Assembly: GCA_017640725.1 (NCBI GenBank)
Contig: JAEPQB010000001.1
Span: 620,001 to 684,000 of the forward strand
DNA from: Kordiimonadaceae bacterium
Lineage (GTDB): Bacteria; Pseudomonadota; Alphaproteobacteria; Sphingomonadales; Kordiimonadaceae
Direction: 5' to 3'
Length of the DNA stretch: 64,000 nt
Shown: positions 43,934-53,572 of the stretch, in pieces
Position numbering within the stretch: position 1 is the first letter of the stretch
How the letters are laid out: every line of letters starts with the position of its first letter
The notes under the pieces: generated by a model
The model's database searches: none
What the model was told of the DNA's origin: nothing
The model's input: only the letters and a program-made list of their open reading frames with translations
Made by a program: the position numbers and the translations under genes

Positions 43934-45799
43934 ATGCAAAATCGAATGCAACAAGAGCAAGCTGCCGAACTTTATGTGGAATGGATATCCAGTCTAAGAA
44001 AACTGGATGAGGACAAACTTTATAATCAGGGGCTTAAAAACGCCATACATATCCTAGACAACTTGAAGGGATATAACGTTTTGAAGGCATCCATGCCGGC
44101 TAAAAAATTTGCGACAGAGTTAGTCCAACTTTATTCACGATTTGTTCTGCTGGCAGAGTCAGAGGCAATCGAGCAAAATTATTTGGCCGCATGTGGCGTC
44201 AAACAATCATTAGGGCCCGTTTTTGATACAATTGGAATAGACGAATCGTCGCCGCATGAGATTTTGAAGAAGTATCACCCTGCCGAAGACTCAAAATCTT
44301 TGAGCCAGCAAGCTTTTCTTTATCTGACGGTTCTGTCCAACATTCATCTATTTCCTGGCGAGAAAATCAGACAAGTGGCCCCTCAGCTGATAGTGCCGCT
44401 TGCTATTGGCTGCTTAGGGCAACGCTATGCTCTTACGAAACGCCAAACAGCAAATAAAAAAGCACTGCAGTCCCTTGGCAGTGATTATGAATCGATGGCG
44501 TTTCCAGGTTACGATTTTTCAGCGATTTCAAGAACCTGGATGTATTGCAGTTACCTTTATTGGGACAAAAAACACGGTATCAAAAAAAACCTGAACAACA
44601 TGTTTCGAAGGTGGATGGAAGAAAAACGCCTGACCGGAGTTAAGCAGCGGCCTTTTGTCGAAAAGCAAAAGCCAACCATACTGATTTTTGCTGAGAGTTT
44701 TTCAGATCATCACGCAATGTTCCGTTGTCATGGCAAATCAGCGGTTTCTCTCAAGGAGAATTTTAGGACAATTCTCGTCACCAATCGTGATGGGATATCG
44801 CCTACCACCCTTAAGCTTTTTTCCAAAACTATACAGATCGACCGCAGTAAAAAATGCGTGGAGAAAAACATCAAAATCATCAAAGGTTGCTACCCAGACA
44901 TGATTTACTACCCCAGCGTCGGCATGAGCCGAAACACTTGCTACCTGGCCAATCTCAGGTTGGCACCAATACAGTTTCTCTCAATGGGACACCCGGCGTC
45001 AACACTCTCTAGAGAGATGGATTATGTCGTGGTCAACAACGATCTGCGCCCAGATCCAAAGTGTTTTTCAGAAAAGATTATTCATCGCCGCATTAGCGCT
45101 GGTTACAGCCCCTATCCTGGCTGGTCCGGTACCGGCACACACGCATCAATACTACCACCTACAAAGAGAAAAAGAGTTGGTGTGCTTGGATTCATTCCCA
45201 AAATAACTCAAGAATTCCTGCACGTTTGCCGAACCTTGGACGAGAAATCGCCCGAAGGAGTCGAATTCCACTTCTTCCCAAACGTTGATACGATTGATTT
45301 TCAAGCCTTTAAGGCAATTATTCAGAAAGAGATCAAAACTTCGTTGGTTCATAGGGGTGTATCTTACCCGGAGTATATGGGAAGAGTGAAACAACTGGAC
45401 TTGGTCCTAAGCACATTTCCCTTTGGCAACACAAATGGGACAATTGATACATTGTTGGTGCGAAAACCGATGATTACGCTGGAGGGTCCGGAACCACACT
45501 CAAAAACAGACAGTCGCCTGCTGCGCAAAGTGGGTGCCCCGGAGGATTTTATTACGTCGTCACCTCGCGAGTATTTGCAACGGGCGCTGGATTGGGTTTC
45601 CAACGAGCAAAAACTTGCAGATAATTGCAGAGCATTGGAAGCTTTGGACATTGAAGGTACTTTTTTCAATAACGATGAAAATGATTTCGCAGACGTCGTC
45701 TCGCTGATTTATAAGAACCACCAAACCCTACAAAAGGATGACCGTCGAGAGTTTGAATTTAGTGATCTGATGGCTTTACAGGACAAAAGCGTTAACTAA
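43934..45799 (+). CDS. HMW1C-like (GT41) N-glycosyltransferase
   Basis: A 621-residue soluble protein without signal peptide. The N-terminal half (1-250) is helical. The C-terminal half is a GT-B fold: YYPSVGMSRNT, IQFLSMGHPAST with His353, CFSEKII, Lys423 in the GFIPKITQEFL region, and STFPFGNTNGTIDTL with FPFGNTNG at 495-502, followed by GPEPHSKTDSRLLRKVGAPE. These are the landmarks of HMW1C and Actinobacillus NGT enzymes, which transfer glucose from UDP-glucose to Asn-X-Ser/Thr in the cytoplasm. The ATG at 43934 gives the usual length; a TTG at 43871 is possible. The region is AT-rich, which suggests acquisition. Acceptor unknown. Confidence 0.85.
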   Translation: MQNRMQQEQAAELYVEWISSLRKLDEDKLYNQGLKNAIHILDNLKGYNVLKASMPAKKFATELVQLYSRFVLLAESEAIEQNYLAACGVKQSLGPVFDTIGIDESSPHEILKKYHPAEDSKSLSQQAFLYLTVLSNIHLFPGEKIRQVAPQLIVPLAIGCLGQRYALTKRQTANKKALQSLGSDYESMAFPGYDFSAISRTWMYCSYLYWDKKHGIKKNLNNMFRRWMEEKRLTGVKQRPFVEKQKPTILIFAESFSDHHAMFRCHGKSAVSLKENFRTILVTNRDGISPTTLKLFSKTIQIDRSKKCVEKNIKIIKGCYPDMIYYPSVGMSRNTCYLANLRLAPIQFLSMGHPASTLSREMDYVVVNNDLRPDPKCFSEKIIHRRISAGYSPYPGWSGTGTHASILPPTKRKRVGVLGFIPKITQEFLHVCRTLDEKSPEGVEFHFFPNVDTIDFQAFKAIIQKEIKTSLVHRGVSYPEYMGRVKQLDLVLSTFPFGNTNGTIDTLLVRKPMITLEGPEPHSKTDSRLLRKVGAPEDFITSSPREYLQRALDWVSNEQKLADNCRALEALDIEGTFFNNDENDFADVVSLIYKNHQTLQKDDRREFEFSDLMALQDKSVN

Positions 45800-45829
45800 T
45801 GCAAGATAACGCTCAACAAGGGTGATTGC

Positions 45830-46645
45830 ATGACCAACCAGCGCACTTCCTACGAGGCCTTTTGTGATGATGGCTATCTTGTCGCAAACTCTATCCTGAA
45901 CATGCAAGAAATTGCAGAGGTCAATCGTGCTTTAGCGCTTCCGATACAATTACTTTGCGAAAATCTGGGATTGCCGACACCTGTGGAAGGAGACAGAGAC
46001 AGTCTTCACGACGCCATGGTCTCATTGAAAAAACATGATCAGACTGCTTATCTGAATGCCATAAAGATCTCACAAAATCACCATTCTGTTCTGGGATTAC
46101 CCGGCAAACCAAAACTAATTGAAGCGCTGAAGAAGGCTGGGCTAGATGAACCGGTTGTGTCGCTCAAACCGTTTCCAATCATGGTTTCAGAAGAATTACA
46201 TATTGAGGGAGGATACAATTTACGGCCACTTCATCAAGAGTGGCCAGTGATGCAAGGTAGTTCTGATGGGGTTGTGTGCTGGATCGCATTGCACGATGTT
46301 ACGGCGGAGCATAGCGCCCTGCATCTGATTCCAGGTTCTCACAAGAAAGGCATGCGTGCTTATCACCGCACCAAATGCGGTACCGGCATTGTGCCGGAAG
46401 ACCTGCCCCCTAGTGATCCCATTAGGCTGGAAGTTAACGCCGGAGACGCTGTTATCTTCTCCTGCTTCATGGCTCATGGCAGCAGTCCAATTGGAAACAA
46501 ATTTCGTTCGGCTGTCACCATTCGTTTCAACAATCTGGCTGCTGCGGATTTTATTGAGCGCGGCTACCCCGACCCTAGCCGGGTGGAAATTGATCGACAA
46601 CCAGAGAACATGTATACGCCGGTCCAAATTGTTCGCAGCCGCTGA
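45830..46645 (+). CDS. PhyH-type Fe(II)/2-oxoglutarate dioxygenase
   Basis: A 271-residue oxygenase of the phytanoyl-CoA dioxygenase family. The facial triad reads His135-x-Glu137 in LHQEWPV (a HxE variant of HxD) and His216 in FMAHGSS, with Arg226 or Arg232 for 2-oxoglutarate. SALHLIPGSHKKG is the characteristic loop. It likely hydroxylates a small molecule, sugar or lipid precursor. It starts 30 bp after the glycosyltransferase gene and is probably co-transcribed. Whether it acts on the same glycan pathway is inference. Confidence 0.88.
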   Translation: MTNQRTSYEAFCDDGYLVANSILNMQEIAEVNRALALPIQLLCENLGLPTPVEGDRDSLHDAMVSLKKHDQTAYLNAIKISQNHHSVLGLPGKPKLIEALKKAGLDEPVVSLKPFPIMVSEELHIEGGYNLRPLHQEWPVMQGSSDGVVCWIALHDVTAEHSALHLIPGSHKKGMRAYHRTKCGTGIVPEDLPPSDPIRLEVNAGDAVIFSCFMAHGSSPIGNKFRSAVTIRFNNLAAADFIERGYPDPSRVEIDRQPENMYTPVQIVRSR

Positions 46646-46743
46646 AAACTGATCTCTGTCAAGCGTTCAGATTATGCGTTTTGAGTTGTTTGGGGCGACG
46701 ACACGCCATATTCTGCGAAATTGGAAAGGGGTGCAGGATTGGG

Positions 46744-47646
46744 ATGAACTATGTCCGGTCAAAAATAGCGTGGCTATCAGTGGTATTTTGTTTTGTCACA
46801 CAATCCCTGGCAGCAAACGATGAATTCCCTACATTGACCTGGCTTTCCATTGATTGGCAACCGGCCTGGATTGACGAAGGGCCACTGAAAGGCGCGGGGT
46901 ATGCCCAAACGGTTGAGCGCATGGTCCAAGAACGCCTGCCGGGTTACACCCATGACCGGCGCGAAATCACCAATGTGCGCATCTATTCCGTTCTACAAAC
47001 CCGGGACGCCTGCTTTGCCGCATCGCCCTATCAAGGCGCCGACTTACAAACCAATAAGCGCGACGGTGTGATCTGGAGCGCGCCGTCATACATCTATTTC
47101 CTACATGGTCTTATTGCCAAACCCGAAGCCGTGGAGCGCATCTACAAGTACGGCGCGAACGGGTATGTTGATTTTGAAGCCCTTATGCAGGACGAATCGA
47201 TCATAGGCGCGTTTCAGCCGGGCCGATCCTATAGCCGCTGGCTTAATCCGCTGTTTGAAGACGCCGAGAAAACCAAAACCATGTTCAAGTGGTCAGGTGA
47301 TACGCAACTGACACAGAGCATGTTCAAACTGATGGAAGCGGGGCGCATCGACTATTTCGTCGATTATGTGATCATGCTCAAATACCATGAAGAATCCACC
47401 GGCACCCCAAGCGGCTATGTTTATATGCCGATCGAAGAGCACAAGGGGTTCCTTGGCCTCGGTGCAATCGCCTGCTCGGACACACCGCTCGGGCGTCAGG
47501 CCATTCAGGACATTAACGCTGTGCTGAAAACCATTCGTCAGTCAGATGAAGTTCGGGAAGCCAATCGCCGCTGGCTGATGCCAAGAGAGCAGGAAGCCGA
47601 ATATTGGCACAAGTGGGAAACCGAACTGCTGCCGCTTGAAAAGTAA
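46744..47646 (+). CDS. Exported solute-binding-like protein (TIGR02285 family)
   Basis: A 300-residue periplasmic protein with a signal peptide ending near SLAAND (residue 23). The mature part has the alpha/beta layout of family-3 solute-binding proteins (TLTWLSIDWQPAWIDEG, FQPGRSYSRWLNPLF, GRIDYFVDYVI) and matches TIGR02285 proteins of unknown ligand. The ATG at 46744 has a GGGGTGCAGGATTGGG region upstream. It is not next to transporter genes. It ends at a bidirectional terminator facing pntB. Confidence 0.8.
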   Translation: MNYVRSKIAWLSVVFCFVTQSLAANDEFPTLTWLSIDWQPAWIDEGPLKGAGYAQTVERMVQERLPGYTHDRREITNVRIYSVLQTRDACFAASPYQGADLQTNKRDGVIWSAPSYIYFLHGLIAKPEAVERIYKYGANGYVDFEALMQDESIIGAFQPGRSYSRWLNPLFEDAEKTKTMFKWSGDTQLTQSMFKLMEAGRIDYFVDYVIMLKYHEESTGTPSGYVYMPIEEHKGFLGLGAIACSDTPLGRQAIQDINAVLKTIRQSDEVREANRRWLMPREQEAEYWHKWETELLPLEK

Positions 47647-47673
47647 AAGGGCCGGCAACTGCCAGCCCTTTCC
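47646..47673. terminator. Bidirectional terminator between binding protein and pntB
   Basis: AAAGGGC-x-GGCA pairs with TGCC-x-GCCCTTT across a very short loop. T-rich sequence lies on the minus side after the stem, and some T on the plus side. Confidence 0.75.
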
Positions 47674-47692
47674 AAATCAGTTTTATAAGACC

Positions 47693-49114
47693 TTAGTTCA
47701 GGCCCTTGATGATCTCTTCCACCATTTTCTTGGCATCAGAGAACAGCATCATGGTGTTGTCGCGGAAGAAAAGCTCGTTTTCCACGCCAGCATAACCACT
47801 GCCCATGGAGCGTTTGATGAACAGCACCGTGCCCGCTTTTTCAACGTCTAAAATCGGCATGCCGAAGATGGGGCTCTGCGGGTCAGTTTTGGCTGCAGGG
47901 TTGGTGACATCATTGGCACCAATCACGAAGGCAACATCTGCGCCTGCAAACTCGCTGTTGATGTCCTCAAGCTCAAACACCTCGTCATACGGCACGTTTG
48001 CTTCCGCCAGCAGCACATTCATGTGCCCAGGCATACGACCCGCAACCGGGTGAATGGCGTACGCCACATCAACACCCTCAGCCTTGAGCATATCGCCCAT
48101 TTCCTTAAGCGCGTGCTGGGCTTGCGCTACCGCCATACCGTAACCGGGTACGATGATCACTTTGCCTGCGTTCTTCATGATGAAAGCAGCATCGTCTGCA
48201 GAGCCCTGCTTCACAGGGCGAGTTTCCGCGCCCATCGGACCCGCAGCAGCGGCATCATCGCCGCCAAAGCCACCAAGGATCACGCTGATGAAGCTGCGGT
48301 TCATGCCCTTACACATGATGTAAGACAGGATCGCACCCGAAGAACCCACGAGGGCACCCGTTACGATCAGGGCAGTATTCTGCAGGGTGAAACCAATGCC
48401 CGCTGCTGCCCAGCCTGAGTAGCTGTTCAGCATCGACACCACCACGGGCATGTCAGCACCGCCGATTGGAATAATCAGCAGGAACCCGATGATGAACGAC
48501 AGCAAGGTCACCCACCAGAAAACGCTCACGCCGCCAAACGCAACAGATTGGTCAACCGAGAACCAGGCAATGCCGCCTACTATTGCGGCACCCATCAACA
48601 AGTTGATCAGGTGGCGCGCCGGCAGCATGATCGGCGCGCCAGACATGTTGCCGTTCAGCTTGGCAAACGCGATCACGGAGCCTGAGAAAGTGATCGCACC
48701 GATCGCGATACCAAGTGACATCTCGATCTTGGACGCCGTGTAAATGGAGCCCGCAGCGTCAGCAATACCGAACGCACCAGGATTGAGGAAGGCGGACCCG
48801 GCAACCAACACGGCTGCAAGCCCCACAAGGCTGTGGAAGGCAGCAACCAGTTGCGGCATCGCCGTCATGGCAATCCTGCGCGCGATGATGAAACCAACCG
48901 CACCACCGATTACGATGGCGCCAATGATCCAGTCATAGCTGACAATCTCGGGGTTCAGCACAGTCGCGATAATCGCGATGGCCATACCAACGATGCCATA
49001 CACGTTGCCCTGGCGGCTTGTTTCAGGGCTCGACAAGCCCCGCAAACTTAAGATGAAAAGGACAGCAGCAACCATATAGGCGACAGCCGTCATATCGACG
49101 AACGTCTGAGACAT
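47693..49114 (-). CDS. pntB: NAD(P) transhydrogenase subunit beta
   Basis: A 473-residue subunit with about nine transmembrane helices (residues 5-260) and the NADP-binding domain III (VIIVPGYGMAVAQAQHAL, YAIHPVAGRMPGHMNVLLAEA, DVAFVIGANDVTNPAA). It uses the proton motive force to reduce NADP with NADH and supplies NADPH for biosynthesis. It is the last gene of pntAA-pntAB-pntB. Its start lies 10 bp after the pntAB stop. Confidence 0.96.
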   Translation of the reverse strand: MSQTFVDMTAVAYMVAAVLFILSLRGLSSPETSRQGNVYGIVGMAIAIIATVLNPEIVSYDWIIGAIVIGGAVGFIIARRIAMTAMPQLVAAFHSLVGLAAVLVAGSAFLNPGAFGIADAAGSIYTASKIEMSLGIAIGAITFSGSVIAFAKLNGNMSGAPIMLPARHLINLLMGAAIVGGIAWFSVDQSVAFGGVSVFWWVTLLSFIIGFLLIIPIGGADMPVVVSMLNSYSGWAAAGIGFTLQNTALIVTGALVGSSGAILSYIMCKGMNRSFISVILGGFGGDDAAAAGPMGAETRPVKQGSADDAAFIMKNAGKVIIVPGYGMAVAQAQHALKEMGDMLKAEGVDVAYAIHPVAGRMPGHMNVLLAEANVPYDEVFELEDINSEFAGADVAFVIGANDVTNPAAKTDPQSPIFGMPILDVEKAGTVLFIKRSMGSGYAGVENELFFRDNTMMLFSDAKKMVEEIIKGLN

Positions 49115-49124
49115 GGTCTACTCC

Positions 49125-49421
49125 TTACTTTTTCTTCTTGTACATGCTGAGCATGCGCGCGGTGACAGCAAAGCCACCAAATATATTTACGGCCGCCAAG
49201 CCAATAGCAATGGCGCCGAGGATTTTCGAAAGGCTGACGCCCTCTGGCCCAGCGGCAATCAGTGCACCGACGATAATCACCGATGAGATCGCGTTTGTTA
49301 CGCTCATGAGCGGGGTGTGCAGCGCGGGCGTTACCGACCACACCACATAATAACCAACAAAAATGGCCAGCACGAAAATGCTGAATTGCTGGATGAATGG
49401 GCTAACAACAAGTTCGGTCAT
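49125..49421 (-). CDS. pntAB: NAD(P) transhydrogenase subunit alpha part 2 (membrane)
   Basis: A 98-residue protein with three or four transmembrane helices (IFVLAIFVGYYVVWSV, ISSVIIVGALIAAG, ILGAIAIGLAAVNIFGGF). It corresponds to the membrane C-terminal part of the fused enterobacterial PntA; in alphaproteobacteria it is a separate gene, as here. Its ATG overlaps the pntAA stop (TAATG), so synthesis is coupled. Confidence 0.93.
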   Translation of the reverse strand: MTELVVSPFIQQFSIFVLAIFVGYYVVWSVTPALHTPLMSVTNAISSVIIVGALIAAGPEGVSLSKILGAIAIGLAAVNIFGGFAVTARMLSMYKKKK

Positions 49422-50551
49422 TATTCGCCTCCTGTCAGGCGGGGATGAACAATCGCACCGTCTTTGGTCACAACGGACTCGGCAACGATCTCATCCTCGA
49501 AATCAATGTGTAGCGCGCCTTCTTTGACGTGCGGGGTGATGAAATGCAGCAAATTGCGGGCATAGAGCGCGGAAGAATCAGCTGCCAAACGCGACGGCAC
49601 ATTTTTGTGCCCTACGATGGTGACGCCGTGGACCTCAACGATTTCTCCCGCTTTCGACAGCGCACAGTTGCCACCCATTTCAACGGCAAGATCCACAATC
49701 ACACTGCCCGGCTTCATGGACTTAACCATGTCTTCCGTAATCAGCTCAGGGGCCGGACGCCCTGGGATCAATGCAGTTGTGATTGCAATGTCCTGTTTCG
49801 CGAGCGTATCGGCGATCAACTGGGCTTGTTTAGCCTTATATTCGTCGCTCATTTCTTTCGCGTAGCCGCCTGATGTTTCAGCTTCAGCTGTTTCTTCATC
49901 TTCGACCATTACGAACTTGCCGCCCAGGCTTTCCACCTGCTCTTTCGCGGCAGGCCGAACATCAGTTGCACTTACAATCGCACCCAATCGCTTGGCGGTT
50001 GCGATGGCTTGCAGACCTGCAACACCGGCCCCCATGACCATGACTTTCGCCGGTGCAACGGTGCCCGCGGCTGTCATCATCATAGGGAAAGCGCGGCCAT
50101 AAGCTTCCGCGGCGTCCACAACGGCTTTATAGCCAGCAAGGTTTGACTGGGACGACAACACGTCCATGGACTGTGCGCGCGTAATCCGCGGTACAAACTC
50201 CATGGCAACAGCTGTTAACCCGGCGGACGCATAATCCTTCAGGCGGTCGCCATCCACAAACGGGTTTAAGGACGCTAGTAAAAGCGCACCCTTCTTAGCG
50301 TTACCTGCGTCCGTGCCCTCAAGACCCTGAATTGAGAATATGACGTCCGCGTCTTTAATTGCTGCGGCAAGGTCAGGGGCTATCGTGGCGCCCGCCGCTT
50401 CAAAGGCTTGGTCTGGAACAGATGCCGCATCGCCCGCACTGGTCTCAACAATAACGTCAAAACCCAGGCCGATCAGCTTCTTGACCGTTTCGGGGGAGGC
50501 TGCCACGCGGTTTTCCGCTTCGCGCCGCTCCCGTATCACTGCAAGTTTCAT
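49421..50551 (-). CDS. pntAA: NAD(P) transhydrogenase subunit alpha part 1 (NAD-binding)
   Basis: A 376-residue soluble subunit carrying the NAD-binding domain I. The start KLAVIRERREAENRVAASPETV and the Rossmann motif VMGAGVAGLQAIATAKRLGA (about 170-190) are diagnostic, with GYAKEMSDEY and ITEDMVKSMKPGSVIVDLAVEMGGN. The ATG at 50551 with GGAGAG upstream is preferred to an ATG two codons earlier. It heads the three-gene operon, with a 277-bp upstream region. Confidence 0.95.
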   Translation of the reverse strand: MKLAVIRERREAENRVAASPETVKKLIGLGFDVIVETSAGDAASVPDQAFEAAGATIAPDLAAAIKDADVIFSIQGLEGTDAGNAKKGALLLASLNPFVDGDRLKDYASAGLTAVAMEFVPRITRAQSMDVLSSQSNLAGYKAVVDAAEAYGRAFPMMMTAAGTVAPAKVMVMGAGVAGLQAIATAKRLGAIVSATDVRPAAKEQVESLGGKFVMVEDEETAEAETSGGYAKEMSDEYKAKQAQLIADTLAKQDIAITTALIPGRPAPELITEDMVKSMKPGSVIVDLAVEMGGNCALSKAGEIVEVHGVTIVGHKNVPSRLAADSSALYARNLLHFITPHVKEGALHIDFEDEIVAESVVTKDGAIVHPRLTGGE

Positions 50552-50828
50552 GAACACTCTCCGTGAAACTGTTTAAAGAATATGCGCGGGCAACGGCCTT
50601 CCATACTCGCCACAAATGCGGGCTCGCATAAATGCCCCTCAAAGACTGTTGTTCCCGGCAATGAAAAGGTAACGCATATGCTCGTTTGAGCAAGTTTCTT
50701 TCTATCGATTACTGAAATAGGAAAAATTTTATCATTACCGATTTGTTAACTGCTGTCCTGAAACGATACAGCTTGCGCGCCGAATCGGCACAGGAGTTCG
50801 GTCGCGAAAAGCATGAAAGTGGGCGGCC

Positions 50829-52292
50829 ATGGCACAAAAATCGGTATTGATTGTCGAAGACGAACTAACCCAAAGCACTTTGCTTGAAGGCATTATCAGT
50901 CGGGCGGGCCATGTGCCTTTCGTGGCACAAACTGGCCAGGAAGCGTTGGATTTCATGGCTGACCGACAAGGCGAAGCCATCGACATCGTGCTTCTTGACC
51001 TTGTAATGCCGGGCATGGACGGCCTTGAAGTGCTGGAAAACCTGCGACCAAAGTTTCCAAACTTGCCCGTGATCATGCTGACCGCTCACTCATCAATCAC
51101 AACTGTCGTAGACGCCATGAGAGCAGGCGCCAGTGACTTTATTGTGAAACCCGCAAGCGCAGAGCGCATTCGGACCGCCATTAATGCTGGCTTGGAAACC
51201 TCGGCCCTGGTCGGCGAAATTGAGCCCATGCAAAAAGAGCTCTCTGTCGCGGGATTTGAAAGTCTGGTTGGTAGTGGCCCCGCAATGAGCCAAGCCTTAA
51301 GCCTTGCGCGCAAGGCCGCGACGGCCAGCATCCCTGTTTTCATCGACGGCGAAAGCGGCGTTGGCAAGGAAGTTTTTGCGCGCGCCATTCATGCAGCCAG
51401 CGAACGGGCAGGCAAACCGTTTGTGGCGGTTAACTGCGGCGCAATTCCCGAAAACCTGGTGGAAAGCATTCTGTTTGGGCATGAAAAAGGTGCCTTTACC
51501 GGCGCCACCGAAAAACGCATCGGTAAGTTTGAAGAAGCCAACGGCGGCACGCTGTTTCTGGACGAGGTCGGAGAACTGCCCGCCGATGTTCAGGTAAAAC
51601 TGTTGCGCGCCCTGCAGGAAAAGGAAGTCGATCCTGTGGGCGGCAAAGCCAGCATCAAAGTTGATATCAGGGTGATTTCTGCCACCAACAGAAATCTCGC
51701 AGACTGTGTTGCTGATGGTAGTTTCCGAGAGGATTTATTCTACCGGTTGAATGTATATCCGATCAATTTGCCACCGCTTCGGGAAAGGCGCGAGGACATC
51801 CCTGCCCTTGTGGACCATTTTCTGCACCTCATCCCCAAGATGGAAGGTTTGCCAAAGCGTTCCATAGCGCCTTCAGCGCTACGTGCGCTCGTTGACTATC
51901 ACTGGCCGGGCAATATTCGGCAGCTTCAGAATGCTATTTTCCGTGCTGTAATCCTGTCCGAGCATGAGACTTTGGAGGCGCAGGATTTCCCCCATCTGCA
52001 AGGACTGCAGCATTCAGCAGCAGATCAAAACCCCATTGCCCCAACCATGCCGTATTCGACAGGCACCTTCCCGATGGCAAGTGGGATTTCTTCTGGCACG
52101 AATCCGGAAACTCCCTTAATTAGCCTTGTGGCAACTGGTGGTCACGTTCGCACGCTGGCGGAAATTGAAAGCGAAGTGATCCGCCGGACCATTGGTCATT
52201 ATGACGGGAAAATGGCTGAGGTCGCGCGGCGCCTTGGCATAGGCAGGTCAACACTCTATCGCAAGCTGGAGGAGTATGACCTGAAGAGGTAG
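50829..52292 (+). CDS. Sigma-54-dependent response regulator (NtrC family)
   Basis: A 487-residue activator. The receiver domain (about 5-120) has phosphoacceptor Asp57 (IVLLDLVMPGMDG). The AAA+ domain carries Walker A GESGVGKE near 174, GAFTGA near 221 (sigma-54 contact) and Walker B GGTLFLDEVGEL near 238-249. A Pro/Ser/Thr-rich linker (about 400-425) leads to a Fis-type helix-turn-helix (about 445-485, VARRLGIGRSTLYRKLEEY). It needs RNA polymerase with RpoN. No kinase is adjacent. murI begins 9 bp downstream, an unusual coupling. Confidence 0.95.
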   Translation: MAQKSVLIVEDELTQSTLLEGIISRAGHVPFVAQTGQEALDFMADRQGEAIDIVLLDLVMPGMDGLEVLENLRPKFPNLPVIMLTAHSSITTVVDAMRAGASDFIVKPASAERIRTAINAGLETSALVGEIEPMQKELSVAGFESLVGSGPAMSQALSLARKAATASIPVFIDGESGVGKEVFARAIHAASERAGKPFVAVNCGAIPENLVESILFGHEKGAFTGATEKRIGKFEEANGGTLFLDEVGELPADVQVKLLRALQEKEVDPVGGKASIKVDIRVISATNRNLADCVADGSFREDLFYRLNVYPINLPPLRERREDIPALVDHFLHLIPKMEGLPKRSIAPSALRALVDYHWPGNIRQLQNAIFRAVILSEHETLEAQDFPHLQGLQHSAADQNPIAPTMPYSTGTFPMASGISSGTNPETPLISLVATGGHVRTLAEIESEVIRRTIGHYDGKMAEVARRLGIGRSTLYRKLEEYDLKR

Positions 52293-52301
52293 GGGATCTC
52301 T

Positions 52302-53126
52302 GTGATTGGCGTTTTTGATTCTGGTTCTGGCGGACTTACAATTTTGCAAGCACTGCAAAAAAGCATGCCAGATCAGGATTTTTTGTATTTCGGCGATCAC
52401 AAAAACGCGCCATACGGCCACCGCCAAAACGATCAGATTGTGGAGTTGACCAGAACTGGTGTTGAGCACCTGATGCAGAACGGGTGCAAGCTCGTCATTC
52501 TGGCCTGTAATACGGCAGCCGCCATCGCCCTTCGCTCCCTACAGCAAAACTGGCTTGAGGAAGCGTTCCCCGGCAATCGAATCCTGGGGGTTCTTGTACC
52601 GATGGTTGAGGCTATCACTGGCGTTGACTGGGCCTCGAGCACGCCAGACACATCGATTTCGGACGAAATTCTATTGTTCGCCACACGCAAAACAGTCTCA
52701 AGCGGTGCCTACCGCGAAGAAGTGGCCAAAAGAGCGCCAAACATCAAGCTGATTGAGAAAGCCTGCCCCGGCCTCGTGGACGCCATCGAGGGCGGTGCCG
52801 GGAAAGCACCCATTTCAGGAATGATCTCAGGTTACGTTTCAGAACTTGGGCCCACAAATGCGTCCGCTGCGGTTTTAGGCTGCACGCATTTCCCGATTGT
52901 GGAAAGTCAGTTCAGATCAGCCCTTGGTCCAGAAACCAAAATTGTATCACAGCCCGATGTGGTTGCCGCATCCCTTCGAGACTATTTGATCCGGCATCCT
53001 GACTTCGCTTCAAAAGGCCAGGGATCAACAAGATATCTGACCACGGGCGACGCAGTTCATGTGACCAAAATCTCTAGGGCATTTTGCGGCGACAATGGCA
53101 CCTTCGTTAGCGTCGGGGCTGTTTAA
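52302..53126 (+). CDS. murI: Glutamate racemase
   Basis: A 274-residue cofactor-independent racemase that makes D-glutamate for peptidoglycan. It starts at GTG (VIGVFDSGSGGLTIL, the classical MurI start). The catalytic cysteines are in LACNTAA and LGCTHFP. It is almost certainly co-transcribed with the sigma-54 activator gene, 9 bp upstream. The 3' end faces the response regulator at 53143. Confidence 0.95.
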   Translation: MIGVFDSGSGGLTILQALQKSMPDQDFLYFGDHKNAPYGHRQNDQIVELTRTGVEHLMQNGCKLVILACNTAAAIALRSLQQNWLEEAFPGNRILGVLVPMVEAITGVDWASSTPDTSISDEILLFATRKTVSSGAYREEVAKRAPNIKLIEKACPGLVDAIEGGAGKAPISGMISGYVSELGPTNASAAVLGCTHFPIVESQFRSALGPETKIVSQPDVVAASLRDYLIRHPDFASKGQGSTRYLTTGDAVHVTKISRAFCGDNGTFVSVGAV

Positions 53127-53142
53127 GAAGTGCTGTGGGCGT

Positions 53143-53523
53143 TTAGGCACTGGCGACGGCAACTTGGTCCACCGCCTCATTCAGTTCACTTGCCGTAAAG
53201 GGTTTTGCTAGCGTTGCCTTAGCGCCGACTGCTTTTGCGATGTTAAGATACGGCGTAGAAGAGCCTCGCGCACCTCCGCTTATGGCAATGATTCCAATGC
53301 CAGGGTGGTGTTTTTGAAAATGACGTATTGTTTCAATGCCCTCTATCCCCGGCATTATGAGATCGGTGATCAACAAATCAAAATCGCCGCGGGCGGCTTC
53401 CTCAACCGCATACACGCCGTCGTTCACGGGCGTCACCTCGTGGCCGAATTCCTTGAGTGTCAAATCAAGCGACTCAAGCACGATCGGGTCATCATCAACC
53501 AATAAAATCTTCAATTCCAGCAT
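53143..53523 (-). CDS. Single-domain response regulator
   Basis: A 126-residue CheY-like receiver with DDDP (10-13), phosphoacceptor Asp54 (DLLITDLIMPGI), Ser in IAISGG, and Lys in TLAKPFT. There is no output domain, so it works through protein contacts or as a phosphate sink. A histidine kinase gene starts upstream on the same strand, 49 bp away, and is the likely partner. Confidence 0.92.
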   Translation of the reverse strand: MLELKILLVDDDPIVLESLDLTLKEFGHEVTPVNDGVYAVEEAARGDFDLLITDLIMPGIEGIETIRHFQKHHPGIGIIAISGGARGSSTPYLNIAKAVGAKATLAKPFTASELNEAVDQVAVASA

Positions 53524-53572
53524 CCCAACATCGAGAAACTAAAGCATTAATCTAAAATTTCGGCAATCACTA

